Shown here: piece after piece, positions 1 to 5,662 of the stretch
How the letters are laid out: every line of letters begins with the position of its first letter
Position numbering within the stretch: position 1 is the first letter of the stretch
NCBI GenBank assembly: GCA_027025255.1
Contig: JALVRC010000089.1
Span: 9,312-15,115 of the forward strand
Direction of reading: 5' to 3'
Source: Caldifarciminota bacterium
Lineage (GTDB): Bacteria > Hydrothermota > Tepidihabitantia > B3-TA06 > JALVRC01
DNA: 5,804 nt
Notes under the pieces: model-generated
The model's input: only the letters and a program-made list of their open reading frames with translations
Databases searched by the model: none
Told to the model about the DNA's origin: nothing
Position numbers and translations under genes: made by a program

Positions 1-238
1 GATGAATTGCATCAACATCTGTAATTTCTGCAGCGCTTATAATTGAATTGAATTTAAGATAACTGTCTTTTGCCGGGGCTTTCCCTATTTTTACTGCAGA
101 ATCAGCCAGTTTAACATGAAGAGAATCCTCATCTCCCTCAGAGTATATAGCAACAGTTTCTATCCCTAATTCCATGCAGGATCGAATAATTCTAACAGCT
201 ATTTCTCCTCTATTTGCTATTAAGATTTTTTTAAACAT
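1..238 (-). CDS. accC: Biotin carboxylase subunit of acetyl-CoA carboxylase (N-terminal fragment)
   Basis: Only the first 79 codons are present; the gene continues past the left edge. The enzyme carboxylates biotin on the carrier protein using ATP and bicarbonate, the first half-reaction of acetyl-CoA carboxylase, in the cytoplasm. The visible part is the start of the biotin carboxylase N-terminal (PreATP-grasp) domain. It opens MFKKILIANRGEIAVRIIRS, the family's very conserved first strand and glycine-containing turn. It continues through an AIYSEGD segment, HVKLADSAVKIG, SYLKFNSIISAA and EITDVDAIH, which align by eye with E. coli AccC. The ATG at 238-236 lies 1 nt after the accB stop. No clear Shine-Dalgarno precedes it, so translation is probably coupled to accB. 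Propionyl-CoA or pyruvate carboxylase N-termini look similar, but the adjacent accB of bacterial acetyl-CoA carboxylase type favours AccC. Confidence 0.95.
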   Translation of the reverse strand, partial: MFKKILIANRGEIAVRIIRSCMELGIETVAIYSEGDEDSLHVKLADSAVKIGKAPAKDSYLKFNSIISAAEITDVDAIH

Positions 239-239
239 A

Positions 240-710
240 TTACATTGGTTTTACTAAGAAGAGTTCTTGACCAAATTCAACAGGCTGCTCATTTTCTACA
301 AGAATTTTAACAATTTTTCCCTTTACTTCTGATTCAATTTCATTGAATGTTTTCATAGCTTCAACAATACATACAATCTGCCCTTTTTCAACTATATCGC
401 CGACTTTAATATAAGGTTCTGCATCAGGTGAAGGAGCCCTGTAGAATGTTCCTACTATGGGAGATTTTATAGCAATCAGACCTTCGTCTTCTTTCTCTTC
501 CTGGATAGGTGCCTTTACAGCTTCATGTTTGAAATCTTCCACAGTTGGTATATGGTGAGGTTGTTGAATTGTTTGTATAGTGTTGGAAGCAGAGATTGCC
601 CTTTTAGCAATAACCTTTATGCTTTCTCCTGATGCAAGGGTTATTTCTATTTCTTCAATCCCATTTTCTTTTATAAGTTTTAAAAGCCTCTCTATATCTT
701 TAATGTCCAA
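240..710 (-). CDS. accB: Biotin carboxyl carrier protein of acetyl-CoA carboxylase
   Basis: A 156-residue cytoplasmic carrier that holds biotin and moves the carboxyl group between biotin carboxylase and carboxyltransferase for malonyl-CoA synthesis. Residues 1-36 form the conserved N-terminal segment (DIKDIERLLKLIKENGIEEIEI, then a short strand pair). Residues 37-77 are a flexible linker rich in A, Q, P and E. Residues 78-156 are the biotinyl/lipoyl beta-barrel. The biotin-accepting lysine is K120 in VEAMKTFNEI, and the 'thumb' loop typical of AccB-type carriers is present as YRAPSPDAEPY (90-100). Length matches E. coli AccB (156). The residue after the biotinyl lysine is Thr rather than the usual Met or Leu. 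The start is TTG (710-708), chosen because a perfect AAGGAGGT precedes it and no ATG lies near the conserved N-terminus. It sits 11 nt after the peptidase gene and 1 nt before accC, within an operon. Confidence 0.96.
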   Translation of the reverse strand: MDIKDIERLLKLIKENGIEEIEITLASGESIKVIAKRAISASNTIQTIQQPHHIPTVEDFKHEAVKAPIQEEKEDEGLIAIKSPIVGTFYRAPSPDAEPYIKVGDIVEKGQIVCIVEAMKTFNEIESEVKGKIVKILVENEQPVEFGQELFLVKPM

Positions 711-713
711 AAT

Positions 714-721
714 ACCTCCTT
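714..721 (-). promoter_or_regulatory. Strong Shine-Dalgarno that fixes the TTG start of accB
   Basis: On the minus strand the 8-base AAGGAGGT, fully complementary to the usual 16S rRNA 3' end, ends 3 nt before TTG. It begins directly after the stop codon of the upstream peptidase gene. The dipeptidase gene uses the same AGGAGGT-TTT-ATG spacing (3847-3835), which supports TTG as the true accB start. A strong site may compensate for the weak start codon. Confidence 0.8.
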
Positions 722-1786
722 TTAAAGCTCTATTAAATTATTGGTTTCTTTGTTGAGCTTTATAACATGATCATTTTTTACAAGAACAATGTCTTCTATT
801 CTGACACCGCCTATATCAGGAATATATATTCCTGGTTCAACAGTTACAGTTGAATTTTCAGGTATTGGCTCTTGCCATTTAATAGCGAAATAAGGCATTT
901 CATGAATTTCAATACCCACACCGTGTCCTAAGGAATGACCAAAATATTTTTCGCTATCAAAGCCCTCTTTTGTTATATAATTTCTTGCAAGAGCATCTAT
1001 TTCAATACCTTTCATCCCAGCGTGTGCTTTATTGAACACAATTTCCTGTGCCTGTTTTACAGTGCTGTATATCTTTTTCTGTTCCTGAGATGCCTTACCT
1101 AATACAACTGTCCGTGTAAAATCGCTTGCGTATCCTTTAAAAAAGCAGCCGAAATCCATTGTTATGAAGTCTCCCTTTTTTAATGTATCATTGCCTGGTT
1201 TTGCGTGTGGCTTAGCAGTATTTTTGCCAAAAGCAACTATTGGTGCAAAAGACTCCTTTTCTGCACCTTTTTTCCTCATTCTGTATATAATTTCGGAAGC
1301 AATTTCACGTTCTTTTACCCCTTCCCGTAATAATGGGATAATTTCATGAAAAACACTCTCTGTTATTTCTATTGCCTTTTTTATCTTTTCCACTTCATCA
1401 GGCGTTTTCACCATTCGCAGCTTTTCAACAATTTTAACAGGTTTAATATGTTTTATTCTTTTTTCAAGAGATAAATAGAAATCAGCAGATAGCCTGTGTG
1501 TTTCTATGCCGACCGTTCCCGTTGTCAGGGTTTTTTCATGTTCAAAAAGCGTTTCAAGAAGCGTTTTGCCCGCAGAAGAGATAATGATTTCTATGTCATT
1601 CTTTACCTCTTCTTTTGACTGTTCTTTGTAGCGGAAGTCTGTTATGAAGATACGTTTATGCTCACTTATGTAAAAAAGACCATTGCTTCCTGTATAACCT
1701 GTTAAATATACAAGATTTGGATGGGCAGCCGTAATAAAATGCTCTATTTTTTCCTCTTTCATTACTTTTAGAAGCTTTTCTAACAT
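722..1786 (-). CDS. M24-family Xaa-Pro aminopeptidase / Xaa-Pro dipeptidase
   Basis: A 354-residue cytoplasmic metallopeptidase predicted to cleave peptides with proline in the second position. Residues 1-120 form the creatinase-like N-terminal domain (HPNLVYLTGYTGSNGLFYI, then ITDFRYKEQS). Residues 128-350 form the pita-bread catalytic domain. The five metal ligands are all visible: D211 (TMDFG), D222 (ASDFTR), H288 (HSLGHGVGIEIHE), E317 (TVEPGIY) and E331 (RIEDIV). Residues 284-296 fit the proline peptidase signature. Length and sequence resemble the short bacterial PepQ/YpdF/YqhT type rather than the longer E. coli PepP. ATG (1786-1784) overlaps the TAA of the TPR gene by one base (TAATG), with AAGGAG about 9 nt upstream, so the two are likely translationally coupled. 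Aminopeptidase and dipeptidase activity cannot be told apart from sequence. No missing residues are seen. Confidence 0.93.
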   Translation of the reverse strand: MLEKLLKVMKEEKIEHFITAAHPNLVYLTGYTGSNGLFYISEHKRIFITDFRYKEQSKEEVKNDIEIIISSAGKTLLETLFEHEKTLTTGTVGIETHRLSADFYLSLEKRIKHIKPVKIVEKLRMVKTPDEVEKIKKAIEITESVFHEIIPLLREGVKEREIASEIIYRMRKKGAEKESFAPIVAFGKNTAKPHAKPGNDTLKKGDFITMDFGCFFKGYASDFTRTVVLGKASQEQKKIYSTVKQAQEIVFNKAHAGMKGIEIDALARNYITKEGFDSEKYFGHSLGHGVGIEIHEMPYFAIKWQEPIPENSTVTVEPGIYIPDIGGVRIEDIVLVKNDHVIKLNKETNNLIEL

Positions 1787-2364
1787 TATTTGTTCTCCTT
1801 TATCAACTCTTTGTATATCTTCAGTGCATCAGTTGCCTGATCATTATTCATAAGCTCATTTATTTTATTTTGTGTCTCTTGAGGGATTTTATTTTTCAAA
1901 AGATCTTTATAAATTTTAATAGCTTCCTTTGTATAGCCCTGTTTTTCGTAAAGTTCTGCAATCTCTTTGTTAACAAAGGGAGATAATTGTTCTTTATCCT
2001 TTTCTGGTGTTATTTTTCCCTGTTTTTCTTTAGCCTCTGGTACAATTAAAGAGTCAGGTTCTTTTCGTTCATCAAGAATGTTATTATTTTCTGGCCTTTC
2101 CTCTCTTTTATCCATTTTTCTTATTTCTTGCTCAAGGCTTATCAAAACAGGATGAAAAGGAGAGAGAGATTTTGCACGTATTAAATACTCTTTTGCCTTC
2201 TCTATATCCTTATTTTTAATTAAATATTCTATATATAAAATGCTTGCTGGTAAGTATCTCGGGTAAAAAGAAATAATGTCCTTAAGTCTATTTAAGGAGT
2301 TATTATCATTTTCTTTAAAAATTTTTTGTTTTATCTGTTTAAGTTCCTCAATAATTTTACCCAT
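1786..2364 (-). CDS. Small TPR-like protein of unknown function
   Basis: A 192-residue, very hydrophilic, lysine- and glutamate-rich protein with no signal peptide or membrane segment, so presumably cytoplasmic. Helical repeats resembling tetratricopeptide repeats are visible in two places: about residues 34-72 (YPRYLPASILYIEYLIKNKD, then IEKAKEYLIRAKSLSP) and about 132-158 (NKEIAELYEKQGYTKEAIKI, then YKDLLKN). A last half-repeat runs from 175-190 (QATDALKIYKELIKEN). Between them, residues 82-128 form a charged, probably disordered linker. Such repeats usually bind other proteins; the partner is unknown. It is the first gene of the cluster leading into the M24 peptidase, accB and accC. The ATG (2364-2362) has no Shine-Dalgarno, and a promoter lies directly upstream, so the message may be leaderless. 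The TPR call rests on pattern only; no specific function is assigned. Confidence 0.8.
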   Translation of the reverse strand: MGKIIEELKQIKQKIFKENDNNSLNRLKDIISFYPRYLPASILYIEYLIKNKDIEKAKEYLIRAKSLSPFHPVLISLEQEIRKMDKREERPENNNILDERKEPDSLIVPEAKEKQGKITPEKDKEQLSPFVNKEIAELYEKQGYTKEAIKIYKDLLKNKIPQETQNKINELMNNDQATDALKIYKELIKENK

Positions 2365-2370
2365 ATATTT

Positions 2371-2398
2371 ATTTTATGGAAATTGTATCCAATGTCAA
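2371..2398 (-). promoter_or_regulatory. Sigma70-type promoter for the TPR-pepP/Q-accB-accC cluster
   Basis: On the minus strand a perfect -35 TTGACA (2398-2393) and a -10 TAAAAT (2376-2371) are separated by 16 nt. The -35 box overlaps the TGA stop of the preceding dipeptidase gene. Only 6 nt (AAATAT) separate the -10 from the ATG at 2364, so transcription would start at or beside the start codon. A second -10-like TACAAT lies at 2387-2382 but lacks a matching -35. Confidence 0.7.
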
Positions 2399-3837
2399 GT
2401 TTTCACACTGCTATTAAATTTTTTTATTATTTCCTTTAACAATTTGTAGAAACGTTCTGTGGATGAAATACTGACTTTCTCCTCTGTAGAATGGGGATGC
2501 ATAATTGTTGGTCCGAAAGAAACCATTTCTATAGACGGAAAGTTTTTTCTAAAAATCCCGGCCTCAAGCCCAGCATGTATTGCCTTTACAAGGGGCGTTT
2601 TTTTAAAGAGTTCTTTAAAAACCCTGGTTACATGCCTAACTATAAATGAATCAGGTTCAGGTTTCCATGAAGGATAGGGCTCTGGTTCATCTACATTAAA
2701 ACCATAAGTCTCAGCCATTATTCTAATCCTATTTCTTATATTTTTAAGAAAAAAAGTATCCATACTCCTTGAGGAATTCACAATTTCTATTGAGTTTTGC
2801 TCCATCTTTATTGATGCAAGGTTAGAAGACGTTTCAACAAGACAATCCATATCAGGGATAATAGAGAGTGGACCAGAAGGAAGTGTGTTAATAAGGTTGA
2901 TGAGTGCGTTTGAATCCTTTTCATTAAGTACCTGTTTGTTCAGGTTTTTTTCAATGCTGTATGATATATCCAGCTTCTCTCTTGTTTTGAATGCATTGAT
3001 TAATTGATTTTTAATATCGTTAAGATGCTTTTCTGGCTCATTTAATCCTTTTACTATAATCTTTACTTCTGCCTCTCTTGGTATGGCATTTCTTTTGTCT
3101 CCGCCATTTATTTCTTCAATAAATATTGTTGCATTCTTTTCTCTTAAGTAAACAAGTATGGTATTAACAATCTTTATTGCATTTCCTCTTCCCAGATTTA
3201 TATCCATACCAGAATGTCCTCCCCTTAATCCCTTAATAGATATCTGGATTTCACTTCCCTCTTCTTTAAAAAGAGCAATGTGTTTTTTTATTATAGAATC
3301 TCCTCCACCAGCACAACCAATGATAAATTCGCCTTCTTCTTCACTATCAAGGTTTAAAAGATACTTTCCTTTTAGGGCATGCTTTTCAAGACTTAAAGCC
3401 CCTATTAGACCTCTTTCTTCATCTACGGTAAAAAGTGCTTCTATTTGAGGATGAGGAAAGTCCTCTGTTAAAATACTTAGAATAGCCGCAACCCCTATAC
3501 CGTTGTCAGCGCCAAGTGATGTCCCCTTTGATTTTACCCAATCACCATCTACATACGCATCAATAGGAAAGAATTTTTCCTTACTCCTGTCCTTTTCGCA
3601 TACCATATCTATATGTGCCTGAAGAATAATACCATTAGCCTTTTCATATCCTCCTGTCGCCGGGAGTGTGATTATAACATTACCTGCTTTGTCCACTATG
3701 TATGATAGGTTATGCTCTTTTGCAAAGCTAACAATATAGTCTTTTACAGGCTCTTCCTCCCCAGAACAATGAGGAAGAGCAAGGAGATTTTTAAAATGCT
3801 TCCAGAGTTTCTCAGGCTCTAAATCTATTATGGCCAT
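2395..3837 (-). CDS. pepD: PepD-like aminoacyl-histidine dipeptidase (M20 family)
   Basis: A 480-residue cytoplasmic zinc dipeptidase of the PepD (carnosinase-like, M20C) type, predicted to split dipeptides, including those ending in histidine; E. coli PepD is of very similar length. The two-zinc site is complete: H75 and D77 (QAHIDMV), D111 (LGADNGIG), general base E140 with E141 (TVDEERGLIGA), D164 (LNLDSEEEGE) and H449 (HPHSTEE). The PepD-typical IGCAGGGD (173-180), the GLRGGHSGMDINLGRGNA start of the lid domain (203-220) and HAGLEAGIF (421-429) are also present. The start ATG (3837-3835) has AGGAGGT 3 nt upstream, and this site overlaps the TAG stop of the lamin-tail gene, leaving an 8-nt gap. 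The two are likely cotranscribed. It ends in TGA inside the -35 box of the next promoter. The exact dipeptide preference is inferred from the family. Confidence 0.94.
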   Translation of the reverse strand: MAIIDLEPEKLWKHFKNLLALPHCSGEEEPVKDYIVSFAKEHNLSYIVDKAGNVIITLPATGGYEKANGIILQAHIDMVCEKDRSKEKFFPIDAYVDGDWVKSKGTSLGADNGIGVAAILSILTEDFPHPQIEALFTVDEERGLIGALSLEKHALKGKYLLNLDSEEEGEFIIGCAGGGDSIIKKHIALFKEEGSEIQISIKGLRGGHSGMDINLGRGNAIKIVNTILVYLREKNATIFIEEINGGDKRNAIPREAEVKIIVKGLNEPEKHLNDIKNQLINAFKTREKLDISYSIEKNLNKQVLNEKDSNALINLINTLPSGPLSIIPDMDCLVETSSNLASIKMEQNSIEIVNSSRSMDTFFLKNIRNRIRIMAETYGFNVDEPEPYPSWKPEPDSFIVRHVTRVFKELFKKTPLVKAIHAGLEAGIFRKNFPSIEMVSFGPTIMHPHSTEEKVSISSTERFYKLLKEIIKKFNSSVKT

Positions 3838-3845
3838 AAAACCTC

Positions 3846-5012
3846 CTATCTCACAATAAAGGGAGTTAAATCCCTTATTGTTTTATTATTTTGTTTATAT
3901 TCCAATTTTAAAAAATATATGCCAGCTTTTATATCCTTATCAATGATATAGAAGCCATTCTTTTCCTCTATTCGTTTCTTTAAGATATAGTTCATAAACT
4001 TTCCTCTCTCATCAAGAAGAGAAATCTTAAGATATCCATGAGCATCTGGTAAGGTGTAGAATAATTTAACAGGATTTAATGGATAGTAAACAGGAGATGA
4101 TAGGACCATGTATCCTTTTTTTCCAACTGTGTAAACTGTTTTTATTGTATCATTCAGGTATGAGCTGTTTTTTGTGTTTAGACAAACACATATTCTATGA
4201 GCACCTTTTTTTAAGAATAGTGTGTCATATGCCTTTACTGAATCCATGGCATTAAGTAATGACAGACTCTTTTCAATAGTAGTATCAGCAACAATTCTGT
4301 AGTTAATATTTTCAAAAGGTACAAAACTTGTATTAATAATGAAAAAGGAGAGTTCAACATCCCTTGCCTGTTTTGTAAAGTATGGATTGAAGCTAAGGTA
4401 GTTTATTGAAATATCTCTATGGGTTAATGTTGAATTTTTAGCACCAGGAGTAGAGCCCAAAGAATCCATACATACAGCCCAATTGTAGGGCTCATCCTTT
4501 AGATCAAACCTGCCCCTTTCCCAGGAAAATCCGTCAGGTGTTCGAGAAGGGAAACCATCATCTAAGAACGGTGTGCCGAAAGAGCTTGTATCGTTTTCAG
4601 GGCTTACTATTATCACCGGATCTGATGAGGTTAATCCATCACCTAATGATGTATCGTCAGTTGTAAGAATAACCGTGCTTTCAGGTATGCTGTAAGGCAT
4701 TTCGTATTTACCTTCAGGGTCAGGCTTTAAATATTCCCTATCAAGTATAAGCGCATATCCATGAGCAGGTATTGTTAGTGTGTTAATTATAACATCAGGA
4801 TAATATTTAAGTATATCTGTGTTATCCCATGCGCATATTTCATCCTCAGTGTCCATGTCAGAAATGATCCAGCCGTTTAAGTTTATAGGCTTATCAGTTT
4901 CATTGTAAAGCTCAATAAATTCATTTCTATCCTCCGGAAAATTTGTTCCTGTTTTTCCCATAGGATTTGACATTACTTCATTTATTACAATAGAAAAGAT
5001 AAGCAAACACAT
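3846..5012 (-). CDS. Lamin-tail-domain protein, probably exported, with C-terminal beta domain
   Basis: A 388-residue protein with three visible parts. Residues 8-191 are a lamin tail domain: IVINEVMSNP, then NEFIELYNETDKPINLNGWI, with the typical ending GSTPGAKN. Residues 198-297 look like a CARDB-type immunoglobulin-like domain (DISINYLSFNP, FFIINTS, FLKKGAHRICV). Residues 301-388 form a beta-rich region (SSPVYYPLNPVKLFYTLPD, then GYLKISLLDERGKFMNYILK and IKAGIYFLKLEY) resembling FlgD-like or C-terminal sorting domains of exported bacterial proteins. Bacterial lamin-tail proteins are usually secreted or surface-bound and are often joined to such domains. The N-terminus is odd: only MCLLIFS precedes the domain, a short hydrophobic stretch with no positive charge. 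An in-frame TAA lies 9 nt upstream of the ATG, so no longer N-terminus is available in this frame. A weak GAGGG precedes the start. It is followed by the dipeptidase gene 8 nt later. Substrate or ligand is unknown. Confidence 0.85.
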   Translation of the reverse strand: MCLLIFSIVINEVMSNPMGKTGTNFPEDRNEFIELYNETDKPINLNGWIISDMDTEDEICAWDNTDILKYYPDVIINTLTIPAHGYALILDREYLKPDPEGKYEMPYSIPESTVILTTDDTSLGDGLTSSDPVIIVSPENDTSSFGTPFLDDGFPSRTPDGFSWERGRFDLKDEPYNWAVCMDSLGSTPGAKNSTLTHRDISINYLSFNPYFTKQARDVELSFFIINTSFVPFENINYRIVADTTIEKSLSLLNAMDSVKAYDTLFLKKGAHRICVCLNTKNSSYLNDTIKTVYTVGKKGYMVLSSPVYYPLNPVKLFYTLPDAHGYLKISLLDERGKFMNYILKKRIEEKNGFYIIDKDIKAGIYFLKLEYKQNNKTIRDLTPFIVR

Positions 5013-5080
5013 GAGCCCTCTTTAGATTAACAATTTTTTCAAATAAAAACATATTTTTTGCCATACTTTTTTATGAAAAA

Positions 5081-5434
5081 TGGAGGCGGCGGGAATCGAA
5101 CCCGCGTCCGAGGAGTTCAAACCTCAAGGACTACATGGTTATCCATTGATTTAATCTCACTGTTTAATCACCCAATGGCAGGTTATTAAACAGCCAGCCT
5201 GATTGAAAAGGTTCTCATCCATTCAGGCGACAGATGAGACCTTGCTCCTCCTTCTATACCCCGGACACTGACCCGAAGGAGCAGGAGTCAGGCCGAGGGG
5301 TTGCCTTTCTAATTAGGCAGCCAAAGCGTAATCTGCATCGGCAGTTGTTGTTTCCCTGTAGGATTTACGAGGTTACAGAGACCCTCGCCATGCCCTTTTA
5401 GCCATCAATCACCCCGTCGAAACCAATCGCCCCC
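5081..5434 (-). ncRNA. ssrA: Transfer-messenger RNA (tmRNA), one-piece
   Basis: tmRNA rescues stalled ribosomes and adds a degradation tag. The mature 5' end GGGGGCGATTGGTTTCGACG (from 5434) pairs over 7 bp, with one G-U, with the 3' CGCCTCC (5088-5082), leaving discriminator A at 5081. The T arm is GCGGG-TTCGATT-CCCGC. All four pseudoknots can be drawn. PK1 has stem 5368-5372/5383-5387 and loop pairing 5374-5381 with 5353-5360. PK2 has stem 5268-5272/5287-5291 and 5244-5254 with 5275-5283. PK3 has stem 5208-5219/5233-5243 and 5197-5202 with 5223-5228. PK4 has stem 5160-5168/5185-5193 and 5143-5148 with 5173-5178. At 354 nt it is of usual length. The 3' CCA is not encoded; the next bases are TTTTT. 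It is not split or circularly permuted. Confidence 0.97.
5313..5342 (-). other. ssrA: tmRNA tag reading frame, ADADYALAA plus TAA
   Basis: Within tmRNA, GCC GAT GCA GAT TAC GCT TTG GCT GCC TAA encodes ADADYALAA, ending in the ALAA that ClpXP and other proteases recognise. The GCC resume codon at 5342-5340 is inferred. It lies 10 nt after PK1 ends (5353), close to the E. coli spacing, and has A at position -4 and alanine as first residue, like most tags. A start further upstream at GAA (5354-5352) would overlap PK1 and is less likely. Confidence 0.75.
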
Positions 5435-5443
5435 GCAACATAT

Positions 5444-5471
5444 ATTATAATCATTTTTTTAAAAAAGTCAA
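5444..5471 (-). promoter_or_regulatory. Promoter of ssrA
   Basis: On the minus strand -35 TTGACT (5471-5466) and a perfect -10 TATAAT (5449-5444) are 16 nt apart, the spacer being a run of T then A. Transcription would start near 5438-5436, a few bases before the mature tmRNA 5' G at 5434. That implies a very short 5' leader removed by RNase P. Confidence 0.85.
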
Positions 5472-5606
5472 GTAGTTTTTTCCTTAACTAAATATCGGAC
5501 AAAAAAGGCGCTTTAAAAAGTTCTATACGTTTTTACTGATAAGTAGAGTTTATTATTGATTACCGATAGAGAAATTTTAATAGCATTGTTGGAGTAAATT
5601 TAAACC

Positions 5607-5634
5607 TTGACATGAAAGGGTTTTTGCGTATACT
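5607..5634 (+). promoter_or_regulatory. Promoter of the plus-strand gene at the right edge
   Basis: TTGACA (5607-5612) and TATACT (5629-5634) are separated by 16 nt. Transcription would begin near 5641, giving a leader of about 22 nt that contains the AAGGAG ribosome binding site. It is divergent from the ssrA promoter, with about 135 bp of AT-rich DNA between the two -35 boxes in which I see no gene. Confidence 0.8.
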
Positions 5635-5662
5635 GTGTGTTTTGAAAAAAAGGAGTGATAAT

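Noticed and set aside
1164..1349. Plus-strand open frame of 61 codons
   Set aside because: It lies wholly inside the M24 peptidase gene on the other strand, has no supporting ribosome binding site, and the minus-strand protein has all catalytic residues.
1967..2155. Plus-strand open frame of 62 codons
   Set aside because: It is antisense to the low-complexity linker of the TPR-like gene, whose skewed composition produces open frames by chance.
2459..2677. Plus-strand open frame of 72 codons
   Set aside because: It is antisense to the conserved C-terminal part of the dipeptidase, including H449; no independent gene signal.
3158..3448. Plus-strand open frame of 96 codons
   Set aside because: It is antisense to the dipeptidase active-site and lid region, which is clearly the real coding strand.
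5071..5105. Intrinsic terminator of ssrA formed by the T arm and the TTTTT after the 3' end
   Set aside because: The T-arm hairpin is 8 nt away from the T-run and the run is only five bases, so it does not fit a normal terminator.
5081..5110. A separate tRNA gene, suggested by the T arm and acceptor stem
   Set aside because: There is no anticodon arm nearby; the acceptor strand pairs with 5428-5434, the tmRNA 5' end.
5556..5583. Second plus-strand promoter, TTGATT-16 nt-TAATAG
   Set aside because: Both boxes are poor matches in AT-rich DNA, and a much better promoter lies 50 bp downstream.
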